A DNA stretch of 64,000 nt from Brienomyrus brachyistius (lineage: Eukaryota > Chordata > Actinopteri > Osteoglossiformes > Mormyridae). Below, piece by piece: positions 1 to 9,320 of this stretch. The stretch lies in the NCBI RefSeq assembly GCF_023856365.1, contig NW_026042420.1:1-64000 (forward strand), written 5' to 3'. A program made the position numbers and the translations under genes. The notes below the pieces were generated by a model. That model was not told the DNA's origin. It saw only the letters and a list, made by a program, of their open reading frames with translations, and ran no database searches. The first letter of the stretch is position 1, and every line of letters starts with the position of its first letter.

Positions 1-91
1 TAGATGGTCAGTATGGATAACTAAAGTGCACTAAAATTGGGTGAGCAGGCAAGGCATGTCACCCAGGTTGTGTGACAATTATTTTATATAA

Positions 92-160
<69 letters not shown>

Positions 161-321
161 CCATCCACCATCCCTCCTTTACGGAGAACTGCGTTATTTT
201 TCTTTTCTATTGCTAATAAAAAAACTATATATATTCCCTCCACCACCCCTCCTTTACGGAGGACTGCTTTATTTTTAATATCCATTGCGAAAAAAAAAAC
301 ACAAGAAAAAGAAAAAATATC

Positions 322-396
<75 letters not shown>

Positions 397-835
397 GTGT
401 GTCGAGACTAGATGGTCAGTATGGATAACTGAGGTGCACTAAAATTGGGTGAGCAGGCAAGGCATGTCACCCAGGTTGTGTGACAATTATTTTATATATA
501 TGCATATACATATTCCATCCACCATCCCTCCTTTACGGAGAACTGCGTTATTTTTATTGTCTATTGCAAAAAAAAAAACAAAAAAAACTATATATATATA
601 TACATATATATATATGGGTGTATCGAGACTAGAAGGTCATTATGCATAACTAAAGTGCACTAAAATTGGGTGAGCAGGAAAGGCATGTCACCCCAGTTGT
701 GTGACAATTATTTTATATATATGTATATATATATATATATTCCCTCCACCACCCCTCCTCTACGGAGGACTGCTTTATTTTTATTTCCATTGCAAAAATA
801 AAAAATTTTAAAACACAAAAAAAAAAAAAAAACGA
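1..835 (+). repeat. TA-rich minisatellite, right end (3 units)
   Basis: Three units of a roughly 240-bp tandem repeat are visible, the first cut by the window edge. Each unit reads gggtgt(a/g)tcgagactag, then gtgagcaggcaaggcatgtc, a small inverted repeat TGTCAC...GTGACA, a (TA)n tract, ccatcc followed by a CTCCTTTACGGAG palindrome, an A-rich tract and a second (TA)n. Translations of these tracts give strings of Tyr and Ile and are not genes. Confidence 0.9.
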
Positions 836-1012
836 AAATAATAATAATAAAAATAATTTTGAATGTGTATTCAAATAAGTTTGAATGTGTGTGAACTATA
901 TATAAATATATATATACACATGCATATACAGAAATATATACACACACACACATATATATATATACACACACACACACAGACACACACTCACATAAACACA
1001 TACACACACTGT
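836..1012. repeat. AAT, TA and CA simple repeats
   Basis: A short run of (AAT)n is followed by alternating (TA)n and (CA)n tracts between the minisatellite and the Tc1 remnant. The same block recurs in copies B (about 24718-24894) and C (about 50904-51080). Confidence 0.85.
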
Positions 1013-1014
1013 GT

Positions 1015-1375
1015 ACAGTCTTATGCAAAGGTTTGGCACCCCTTGACAAATAACATCTTTTCAATTACAAAAGGAACAATATCAGTTAATACAGTCTCTT
1101 TAGGAACTGGGGGAAAAATACACAATATTTTCAGCAAACATTGATGAATAGTTACTTTTTATGCCATAAATTGAACAAAATTACAAAATAAAAACATTAT
1201 TATGGCACTCTGCAAAAGTTTGGGCACCCTACGTAATCAGTACTTAGTAACACCTCCTCTGCCAGATATCACAGCTTACAAGCGCTTCTTATAGCCAGCT
1301 GAAAGGCTTTCAGTTCTTGTACTTGGGATTTTCTCACATTCTTCCTTGCAAAAGGCTTCTAGTTCTGTAATATTC
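1015..1375 (-). mobile_element. Tc1-like transposon remnant, 3' end (copy A)
   Basis: The plus strand begins with the terminal motif acagtcttatgcaaaggtt, which resembles Tc1-like inverted repeats. Read on the minus strand, 1375 to about 1240 translates to a short stretch matching the C-terminus of Tc1 transposases: an ITELEAFCKEE segment, a KIP segment, and AVISGRGGVTKY near the end, with an in-frame stop. The internal motif gcaaaagtttgggcaccc repeats the terminal sequence. The 5' part of the element is gone, so this is a dead 3' fragment. Confidence 0.6.
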
Positions 1376-2012
1376 TAATATATCAAGGGCTGTATTGTCA
1401 AATAGGAGATCGGCAGCATTCTCCCACCTGAGAAAACTGTACTAACAATGCCCTTGATAGTGTGTAGAAACACACTCGTCAGCTCTAGTCCTCCTGTAAC
1501 AACGCAAAAGGACTGGCAACCCTCAGGTATTTATGCGTGCGATTGTATGATAAATTCACCCTGACAGTCTCACACTTCTCTTGGTACCAACAGGTCTCAT
1601 GGAATATATAAAAGGCAACTGCAACAATTATACTCGGCACTAAACATCGAGGCACGGAAATGCAGCAGAGCTTGTGTATTTCTCAGGATGCATTCTAGTA
1701 AAATGCCCGGAAAATGAGCTAAAGACATATTTCAAGGGGCACTATATAAAACCGATGGAAATTTTACTGATTAAATAAAAGGAAAAGCATCGTTTGAAAA
1801 ATCACAAATGTTTCTAAGATTCAATGCATCGCTTTTTGACCACATCATAGCGATGAACACATCATTGTTCCTGACAATGTCCTAATACAGAAATAAAACT
1901 TTATGTTGGTAAACTCAAAAAGCCTTCAGCTGTCACACTGGCTAACGATCTCAAACGATTATAAGCAGCATTTTGAAAAGCGCTGTTTTAAAATAACAGA
2001 TACAACACTTAC
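1376..2012. other. Unassigned sequence with a TATA-like motif
   Basis: There is no credible reading frame. A short inverted repeat is visible (tatcaagggc near 1381, gcccttgata near 1451). The plus strand carries a TATA-like motif (atatataaaagg at about 1604-1615) with nothing recognisable downstream. On the minus strand this stretch would be the intron and downstream region of the lysine-rich exon. The same sequence occurs in B (25258-25894) and C (51444-52080). Confidence 0.4.
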
Positions 2013-2298
2013 CTTGTCTTCTGGCCAAATGCTTTTCACGGCTTGGCACTCCAACGGTGCTGAAACGAAATTTGTATTTCCTCCTACCTCGTTGGCCCTT
2101 CAGTTCTTCTTTTCTCCCTTTGGATGTTTTTTTCCTTCTTCGTTGGATATTGTTTTTTATTTTTGTTTGTTTTTTTTACTTTGCATGTTTTTCCTTCTTC
2201 GGATATTATTTTTTTGGCTTATTTTTTTAGACGATGTTTTTTTCGTCTTCTTTAAAAATTGATTTTTTTCGTCTTCTTTAATATGTTTTTTTTTTCAT
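2013..2298 (-). pseudogene. Lysine-rich exon, broken copy A
   Basis: This is the counterpart of the open exon at 25895-26183, but three bases shorter in total through losses near the start and in a T-run. The start codon is followed after six codons by a stop (ATG, three AAA, ACA, TAT, TAA). The splice-donor sequence at its 3' end and the upstream CCAAT and TATA elements are retained, so promoter and donor survive while the frame is lost. Confidence 0.5.
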
Positions 2299-2390
2299 AC
2301 CTTTTGATGTTGTTTTACGGAACAAGAGCCGTACAGTGCTACTCTATCAGGAGGTAGCGCCAACTGAACGCCTTGAAGCAGTACCCAGCT

Positions 2391-2491
2391 CTTTTATAGG
2401 GAGCGTCAACCCGAAGTCAAGTTTCTAGAACGTTGCACTCACTTTTCATTGGTTTCCCAGCTATGCTGTCAGAATAATGTTTGCTGATTGG
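2391..2491 (-). promoter_or_regulatory. Minus-strand CCAAT/HSE/TATA promoter (copy A)
   Basis: In minus-strand order: CCAAT at 2491-2487, CCAAT at 2452-2448, an HSE-like TTCTAGAA palindrome at 2430-2423, and CTATAAAAG at 2399-2391. Spacings of about 40, 20 and 25 bases are realistic for a polymerase II core promoter. It drives the broken lysine-rich exon in this copy. Confidence 0.5.
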
Positions 2492-2963
2492 TCGAAAATT
2501 TTAAACGTACCCGAGTACTGTAAAAAAAACTCAAGATCTTGCTACCCTATCTTGCACCCATAAGGTGATTTTTTTTATACGTTATATGCAGCTATTTGTA
2601 GCAGGCCGTAATTAGACTAATCCACCCTTTGTCAATAAAGCCAACAAGAGAACAGGTTGCCCAAAGTTTGCTCAGGTACACGCCACAGCACAACCTTAAA
2701 AACACATCCAGCACAAATCACACTAGTGAATGACACAGCAAATCACAGCAATAAAAAAGACCCCTATGGGCAATCCAGCACCCAGACTACAGGTGCCAAA
2801 AGGCCCAGCCTGCCTAATAATGAACCCAAAATATACATACAACAAAGAAAAAGACACAAACAAAAAAGAAAATAAAACTAGCCAGCTGCTCCCACTAAAC
2901 CCCGCTCTCCGAGGCCACTAAGCCGGCTGGCTTGATAATACACGATACAACCTCAGATAAAAC

Positions 2964-3034
2964 ATATTAAAGCAACACCAGGGAGGTTTACAACCTGATC
3001 CTTAAAATTATCGACCCGTAATTCCACCTTGAAA
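2964..3034 (+). repeat. Short direct repeat flanking the gypsy remnant, left
   Basis: About 70 bases starting atattaaagcaacaccaggg recur at 4293-4364 in the same orientation with a few mismatches. They bracket the integrase remnant, so they may be remnants of long terminal repeats or a target duplicated with the element. Copies B and C carry both arms. Confidence 0.6.
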
Positions 3035-3674
3035 AACCCCTAAAGAACAGTAGTTTACCCCATGACTCACTGCCCCATTCAAACAAAAAAAAAAACAGGT
3101 TTTTGGGGTAACCTTTAGGTCAGCTCTTCAAAACCAGGTATGAGGACTCTTCAGCTAATCAGTCCTCTAATTAGAAATCTAATTAGGGAGTTGCAGCGAA
3201 AACCTGCATACACACCGGCCCTTTGCGGATAAGATTGTTCACCCCTGAAACAAGCAAACAGAAAGGCTGCTACACTGCAAATTCAATATGCCCGCCGATG
3301 CTCCACCAAATCTATCAGGACCCTGCCTGTCTTTCCCGTGCCTGCTCCTTTGCCAATATGCCCTACCATCGGAACATGCACAGCCATCTCGCCCCGGCTA
3401 TGCCTCCAGTCCGAACTGCAGTTCCTATACCTGCCTATAATTGCCTGGCTACAATCCATCCCCCAAAATGAAATTGATGACCCAACGATCACAGCTAAGA
3501 ATTCTATCCCAAACCACTGGTCTTCCTCCCCAACCGAACGATCATTCATGACCGTGGTAACTTATAAGGGTTGGTATGATGACCAGTGGTGGACCTCACC
3601 GAACGTTTAACTGGTCTCTACACCTCGGGGGGGACATAACCTCCTCCATTATACGAGGCCTACTTGTGGATGCT
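3035..3674. other. Sequence downstream of the gypsy remnant
   Basis: There is no convincing gene. On the minus strand this follows the integrase stop. It contains a purine-rich tract (rc of cccctcccacc at 3685-3695, just upstream) like the polypurine tract that precedes a 3' LTR, then GC-rich sequence that may be LTR-derived. Short open frames on both strands overlap one another and show no family features. A differs from B and C by single-base insertions near 3510 and 3550. Confidence 0.35.
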
Positions 3675-4225
3675 CTATTGCGACCCCTCCCACCAGCCCT
3701 GTCCCCGTAAAATCACAGAGTCCTCATCCGATTCCATTTCTGTTGCCCCTGTGGGCAACCCAGACTCAGGAGACATTACCAGAACATCTTCCCCTGACAT
3801 AACAACCCCCTGTGGTACTGGACGCAACTCTGTTCGGTGAACTTGACGGACAACCCCGTCCCCCTCCATTGGAGTTGCAGAGTAAACTGCACCCTGATCT
3901 TGGGGACACCGAACTACCATATACAAACAGGCATCCCAATGATCCTGTATTTTACCTCGAACATGGTTCCGCAAACACACCAGCTGACCTTCATCAAACC
4001 CCTAATCATTAACCAACTCATTGTGTTTCCGATTTCGTGGTGTGGCTTGTTCCTCCAACTAAGCCTTCACATACTCTTGAAGCACCTGCAAACTTTCCTG
4101 ATGGTTTTGTACCCATTCCTCCAAAGGTCCACCATACTGACTGATCCCGGCAGGAGCCTGAAGATAGTGTATCGGTAATCGAGGCTCACAGCCAGACCTT
4201 AAATAAAAAGGCATCATCCAGTCAT
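3675..4225 (-). pseudogene. Ty3/gypsy-like integrase C-terminal remnant (copy A)
   Basis: Read on the minus strand, 4225 to 3675 gives the end of a Ty3/gypsy polyprotein. A PRLPIHYL segment comes first, then LEEWVQNHQESLQVLQEYVKA, then stops, then CLRNHVRGKIQDHWDA, VVRCPQDQGAVYS, and a chromatin-binding-type tail VRQVHRTELRPVPQ. This order matches the region after the integrase catalytic core in fish gypsy elements. The catalytic core itself, reverse transcriptase and gag are absent, and in-frame stops interrupt the frame. It is a dead fragment. Confidence 0.7.
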
Positions 4226-4292
4226 TTGGTGGGGTGTAGTATTGTAAGCTTCTCTGCTGGAGGAAGTGTGTGAAGCAAATTGTGCAAAAAAA

Positions 4293-4364
4293 ATATTAAA
4301 GCAACACCAGGGAGGTTTACATCTAGATCCTTAAAATGATCGACCTGCAATTCCACCTTGAAAA
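4293..4364 (+). repeat. Short direct repeat flanking the gypsy remnant, right
   Basis: This is the partner of 2964-3034 in direct orientation, about 1.3 kb away, with roughly 88% identity by eye. B has it at about 28175-28246 and C at about 54362-54433. Confidence 0.6.
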
Positions 4365-5149
4365 TCCAATTACCATATAAAGGATACAAGATGTAAAGAT
4401 GACAAATGACATGGCACACATTTGTTGTTTAGACTGTTGTGTCAGGTTAATTGAAAGCTGAAGGATCTTAGTGTTTACTAGTCTAAGTAACAGAATGTCT
4501 AAACACTGTGCTTGCCTTTATGGGTTTTTAAGCAGAACATATAGGTATAGAAACATATTAACATTACGTTTCACGATTCACTGACTGGAGAATAGGAGAA
4601 TATACACATCAATATTACTACTTAAGTTAACTAACCCTAATCCCAACCCCTATTGGCACGGAGCCCGCCAGGGTTCAGGTGAGATATAAATCTGTAATCT
4701 GTATCAATGGTTTTGCTATCCATACCCACCCTATTAATGTTAGCTTCCCAGGGTTTCTTGTTAGACAAGCTCTGTGTCTCTCTATACCCCCATTTACTGC
4801 ACGACTGATTGTCCATTTATAAAGAATCAAATAGGGTGAAGATGGTTTTAGTTTACAATTACTCTGGAAGGTGACCAGATTAAAAAAAACTAAATACCAT
4901 GCCTACGTGTATGTAATCTCCATCACAGTCCCCATTTTCCCCATAATCCTCGTTTTGATAGTGCCAATTTGTGTAATGTGAGTTTTTTTTTTTTTTTTAA
5001 AAACTGTTATAGAAGAACATACTGGATGCCACATGTGTACAATTACCCCTTTCTAATTAGTGGGGTCCGTTGTGTCAGCTACAGCCTTTACTAACATACA
5101 CATAAGTATACAGTCTTACAGCACTTTTGTTTTCCTTTTGTATTTAATG
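4365..5149. other. AT-rich intergenic DNA without a gene
   Basis: I see no coding frame, splice pattern or RNA gene. A poly-T tract lies at 4985-4998. Copies B (28247-29030) and C (54434-55217) are the same apart from poly-T length. Confidence 0.5.
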
Positions 5150-5160
5150 GTTTTCCATTT

Positions 5161-5526
5161 AGGGGGCAGCATGGTGGTGCAGTGGTTAGCACTGTTGCCT
5201 CACACCTCTAGGGCCCGGGTTCGAGTCTCCACCTGGGTCACATGTGTGTGGAGTTTGCATGTTCTACCCATGTCATCGTGGGGTTTCCTCCGGGTACTCT
5301 GGTTTCCCCCACAGTCCAAAAACATGCTGAGGCTAATTGGAGTTGCTAAATTGCCCATAGGAGTGTATGCGTGAGTGAATAGTGTGTGAGTGTGCCCTGC
5401 GATGGGCTGGCCCGCCATCCTGAGTTGTTCCCTGTCTCGTGCCCATTGCTTCCGGGATAGGCTCCAGACCCCCCGCGATCCAGTAGGATAAGCGGTTTGG
5501 AAAATGGATGGATGGATGGATGGACA
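5161..5526 (+). mobile_element. tRNA-derived SINE with target-site duplication (copy A)
   Basis: This is a SINE with an RNA polymerase III promoter. An A-box-like segment TGGTGCAGTGG and a B box GGTTCGAGTC lie in the first 60 bases. A conserved fish body (tggagtttgcatgttct, then ccacagtccaaaaacatgc and gctaaattgcccata) and a (TGGA)n tail follow. An 11-bp target duplication, GTTTTCCATTT, flanks it at 5150-5160 and 5527-5537. The insertion split an older repeat whose uninterrupted version lies inverted at 15448-15896. Confidence 0.85.
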
Positions 5527-5537
5527 GTTTTCCATTT

Positions 5538-5825
5538 GAGGAATTAGCAAAAAACTGCAGTGCATGATGGGTAGGATCTAAAGGCTGCCTAACGCCCTTA
5601 ATTTGTTTGCAATTTCGCCAGGTAGGCTACCTTCTTTAAACTGCGTTTTGCTAGACTACACATTTCGAGATGTTTTATTGTAGTCTTGGTAAATATATAT
5701 ATATAGTTTAGCCTAACCCAGCCACTTAAGGGAGCAAGCCAGCTCAGGTAGGTGCCAGTCCCAAGCCCGGATTAATGGAGAGGGTTGGCGTCAAGAAATA
5801 AAGAGAAATAAAGACAACTAATACT
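5538..5825 (+). repeat. Dispersed repeat, arm 1 of a distant inverted pair (copy A)
   Basis: The segment gcagtgcatgatgggta through tagcctaacccagcc to ggcgtcaagaaataaag is the reverse complement of parts of 15448-15896, with small differences. Arm 1 lacks about 150 internal bases that arm 2 keeps. The two are probably oppositely oriented copies of one transposable element about 10 kb apart. B has arm 1 at about 29415-29701 and C at about 55606-55892. Confidence 0.7.
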
Positions 5826-6367
5826 CCTAGTTTGCGAGATCTGACTGCAATGGCAGCACTGCTACAAGGGTGTGGATAAATCTATACAAATATCACCTGC
5901 ATGCACATTACTTCTTTTACAATAACCAACTCCTGATCCATACTGTTAGTCGTGAAAAAAAAAACTATCGTGTACATAGAGGCCCTGTGTAAAAAGATAA
6001 CTGCCAAGGAAAAGATCAAAAACATTTATTTCAAGGATACAAAGTTTTTATGGTCATGTACAGTGTACAGTGCAATTCTTATTTGATTAACTTGAATGTC
6101 TCCACAGACTAGACGATTAAACAAATAAAGCAGCGCAACATTACAATAACTAATAACAAATAAACAAAGCTCACGAGTACTATTACAGTATTTATATCAT
6201 TTATTTAAACTTAATTTTACCAGGTAAATTAACTACAAAGCAGTTACCACTGCTTTACCTGCTTCTCGGGAGAAATAGCAGATATACGTCATGTATGTGA
6301 CTAAATTCTTAAGCCAATAAGGGCAAAGTTGTGTCGTAATGGAGGCGGATCCAGTTTGTGCAGCCGG
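5826..6367. other. Intergenic DNA with a LINE-tail-like segment
   Basis: There is no gene. The part at 6020-6170 (tttttatggtcatgtacagtgtacagtgcaattctta) resembles the 3' tail of fish LINEs read on the minus strand. The rest is AT-rich and unassigned. It is the same in B (29702-30244) and C (55893-56435). Confidence 0.45.
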
Positions 6368-6651
6368 TTAAAGACACTACGGGCATGTAAATGGAGAACG
6401 AAATTATAGTTATACCGAATCTCCTACACACAATACCAAGGTTACCAACTTTGGTCAGCTGACCGGAGTGAGACGTTCAATTCCCGTAAGATTTCTTTGC
6501 GCCAGCCTGAGAGTCTGAAAACACGTCACACCAGATGCATGAGAGATGGAAACCTGGGATATTCAGTCGAATCAGATCAAATATGATGCTAAGTTAGTAC
6601 TAAGTTAAAATATGTTCCGGACTTGTAACATGCACCCATGATTTGGAACAG
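6368..6651 (+). repeat. R segment, first copy in A (empty MITE site)
   Basis: This 284-base segment starts ttaaagacactacgggcatg and ends ttggaacag. It recurs about 705 bases later (7073-7360). Here it runs straight into tcagcaggctgtctctggcc with no MITE, so it records the empty insertion site of the hAT-like MITE. Confidence 0.85.
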
Positions 6652-7072
6652 TCAGCAGGCTGTCTCTGGCCACGCCCCCTACACTCGGTCCGGCCCCTGG
6701 CTTTTCCTGAATTCTGATTCCTTTAGATAAACATTGACTTCATTGATATTGTTATTGATTTATCGACAGACCATCATACTTTTTAGACGTTATAATAACA
6801 ACACTCTATTGATCCCCAAAGAGAGAAATTCTCTCCTTGCCTGCCCCCTCTTACTGTCCATGATACACAAGCACATATGTAGAAAAACGTCAGCTTGGAA
6901 GCCAAGGCTGGACTTAACCTACTCTATTCTGGTATTCTGTTCTCCCAAGTAAGGCGTGGGTTCGAATCCAACTTCCGACAAAAGTTCTTCAATCGCTACA
7001 GCACAATTTGAGCCACTTACGGCTTTAATTGCTTTGTTTTATTTTTGCGTTTCAGGCAAAACTACATAACAC
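6652..7072 (+). repeat. W segment, copy A
   Basis: This segment runs from tcagcaggctgtctctggcc to cataacact between two R segments. It includes ctctattgatccccaaagag, which resembles a fish LINE tail, and a box-B-like GGTTCGAATCC at about 6958. A 72-codon open frame here (6734-6952) recurs with every W segment and looks like chance coding. Full W segments also lie at 30529-30950, 32688-33098, 56720-57144, 57786-58187 and 63594-63998, and truncated ones at about 31850-32020 and 62690-62850. Confidence 0.8.
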
Positions 7073-7360
7073 TTAAAGACACTACGGGCATGTAAATGGA
7101 GAACGAAATTATAGTTATACCGAATCTCCTACACACAATACCAAGGTTACCAACTTTGGTCAGCTGGCCGGAGTGAGACGTTCAATTCCCGTAAGATTTC
7201 TTTGCGCCAGCCTGAGAGTCTTGAAAACACGTCACACCAGATGCATGAGAGATGGAAACCTGGGATATTCAGTCGAATCAGATCAAATATGATGCTAAGT
7301 TAGTACTAAGTTAAAATATGTTCCGCACTTGTAACATGCACCCATGATTTGGAACAGCAG
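7073..7360 (+). repeat. R segment, second copy in A (occupied site)
   Basis: This is a direct repeat of 6368-6651 that runs into the MITE at 7361. Other R copies lie at 30245-30528, 30951-31237, 33099-33386, 56436-56719, 57145-57416 and 58188-58270 (truncated), and one starts at the window end. Confidence 0.85.
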
Positions 7361-7450
7361 CATACCTGTCAAGGTTTGGATTTGAAAATAAAGGAAATTT
7401 TCCGGCACCCGCCGTGAGCCATCCCACCACCGCAACCAGGCTCCAGTATC
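7361..7450 (+). mobile_element. hAT-like MITE, left part, split by a LINE (copy A)
   Basis: The left terminus CATACCTGTCAAG is followed by tttgaaaataaaggaaattt and a CACCCGCCGTGAGCC block. The element is interrupted after ccagtatc by the L2-like insertion and resumes at about 9174 with ccttacattttaagacagg. The inverted terminus CTTGACAG is missing in this copy. Family assignment rests on the 13-bp termini and an apparent 8-bp target duplication seen in copy B. Confidence 0.55.
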
Positions 7451-9168
7451 AACAACAACAAACAAACAAATTTATTTTTATATAGCGCATTATCACAACA
7501 TTACATTGTCTCAAAGCGCTTTACAGTATCCTCACCCAAAGCCCCCAGTGAGTAAGCCATAGGCGACAGTGGCAAGGAAAAACTCCCTAGAAGGAAGAAA
7601 CCTTGAGAGGGACCAGACTCAAAGGGGAAGCCCATCCTCCAGGGGCCGGCAGGGATAGTCAAATAGAGAGAGGAGAGCAAGGAAGATAAGCCAATGCCGA
7701 AGCCGAGTCTTCTTCCAATTGCCAGGCAACCAGAGGTAAGGCAGCGGGTCATACATGGAAGATCAGAACGGCGAGCTGGATGCAGGGACGTCACTGGTGG
7801 TGGTCGGGTGTGCTGGATATCTTGATAGATTGAGGTCTCCAGGCATCACCCCCAGGAGGAGTAGGGGAAATAAAATGTACAATTAGGCATAGTAGAGGAG
7901 GCTATTGGCAGTGCTAAAAGCTAGGTGAGTACAATATGAAGTGCAATCTGCAAGCTCCGGCAGATATGGCTATGGCAGCATCAGTAGGAGGGAGAGGCAA
8001 GTGGGAATGCCGGCATGGGGAGTCCCTGAAATGTCAGCACTCCAGTTCCACAAGAGATTGCAAAGCTAGAGTGACAGCACTGACAATCCAGTTCATCCAA
8101 AGCCAATGGCACCGATCCCCACCCAGCTCTACACCTCACACTACAGGTCTGCCTGGGAGTGAAGAGTTAGCTAGGGCTAGAACTAGTGTCCCTATACGCT
8201 AAACTAAACAGGTGTGTTTTTAGTCTGGACTTGAGTTTTTAGTCTGGACAGAGCACGTTACTGACACACACATCTTCTTCGCAATGTTGCACACCTCTTT
8301 AAAATTTGCCTTTGTGATCTCCGATTGCCTCAATCGGACATCATTAGTGCCGACGTGGATAACTATCTGAGAGTATTTACGTTTACTTTTAGCCAGCACT
8401 TTTAAATTTGCCGAGATGTCGGTCGCTCTGGCACCCGGGAGACAATTTACAATGGTCGCTGGAGTCGCTACTCTCACGTTTCTTAGAATAGAATCACCAA
8501 TTATTAGAGCACTTTCAACAGGCGTCTCAGTGGGAGTTTCACTGAGTGGGGAGAACCTGTTGGAAACGCGGATAGGCGAATGGTGCCGGTGTAAGTTTGG
8601 TTTGGATTTGCGACTATGCCGCCGGGTCGTCACCCACCTCGCCTTGCTGCGAAGGCTCTGCTGCCGGAGCAGGGGGAGACTTACTGGCTATCGCGGACAT
8701 ATCCGGAGCCGCTAATACTGAGTCAATAAAACTCTCATTCTCCTGAATGTTATGTAACGTCCGGATACGTCCCTCTAACACTACAATCTTCTCCGTCAGT
8801 CTAGCGACTAACTGACACTTCTCACATGTATAAATACCGCTAATGACTGGAGAAGAATAGCTAAACATATTACACTCAGAACACGGAACAGTAGACATGG
8901 CGTTGTACTTACGTAAACTGAGGCTGTAAGGCTGGAAGCACCTTCTTAATTGAACGAAGATCGTGGGTCGGTACTTGCGTAGGTGATTAATCCGTCGGGG
9001 TCTGGGAAATTTTATTTATTTATTTTGGAGGATTATTAATCTTGCGAAGCTTTTTCCCAATGACTTAACTCGAATTATTATTTAGGTGATATCTATGGTT
9101 TCAAAGTTCGCGCGCTAGCAGTCAGTATCACTCTCGCAGGAAACAGGAAACAACGGAAATGACCACGT
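7451..9168 (-). mobile_element. Truncated L2-like LINE with ORF1 esterase domain (copy A)
   Basis: The insertion is flanked by GTATC at 7446-7450 and 9169-9173. On the minus strand it starts with a short leader, then ORF1 (about 8898 to 8220). ORF1 has a CSEC...CEKC zinc-finger-like N-terminus, a coiled-coil-like stretch (LTEKIVVLEGRIRTL) and an SGNH-type esterase region with GDSILRN and HVGTNDVR. An esterase in ORF1 is known from fish L2/CR1-type LINEs. ORF2 is absent. The 3' end (minus strand) carries aaagcgctttgagacaatgt and gcgctatataaaaataaa, a typical L2-type tail. One extra C near 8638 shifts the ORF1 frame. Confidence 0.75.
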
Positions 9169-9173
9169 GTATC

Positions 9174-9320
9174 CCTTACATTTTAAGACAGGAAATATAA
9201 AATAATATAAATTATATAAAATATAATATAAATATAAATATATAAAATATATAAAATATAAAATAACCATTTGTCATTTATTTTCTATTAATTTTTCATG
9301 TTCACTCATGCGGCTCTGTC
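9174..9320 (+). repeat. MITE continuation: (ATATAA)n tract
   Basis: The hAT-like MITE resumes after the LINE with ccttacattttaagacagg and an (ATATAA)n tract. It then fades into cattcactaatgac, a motif also found in the truncated W segments. No tRNA-like core follows here. Copy B matches at about 35198-35350. Confidence 0.6.

Noticed and set aside
92..442. Open frames rich in Ile and Tyr throughout the arrays
   Set aside because: They are translations of (TA)n and A-rich tracts, change with tract length and appear in several frames at once.
708..1064. 118-codon minus-strand frame rich in Cys, Val and Tyr
   Set aside because: It is a translation of (CA)n/(TA)n microsatellite plus a Tc1 terminus; copy B has a different length because of poly-A changes.
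4629..4660. ctaaccctaatcccaacccc as telomeric repeat
   Set aside because: Only one imperfect telomere-like hexamer pair is present, with no tandem array.
6734..6952. 72-codon frame repeated in every W segment as a conserved small protein
   Set aside because: Its conservation equals that of the flanking non-coding repeat, and it overlaps a LINE-tail-like motif and a box-B-like site.
7501..7794. 97-codon minus-strand frame as a gene (copy at 33527)
   Set aside because: It lies in the 3' untranslated part of the L2-like LINE, and the same text occurs degraded in the chemerin-like 3' UTR.
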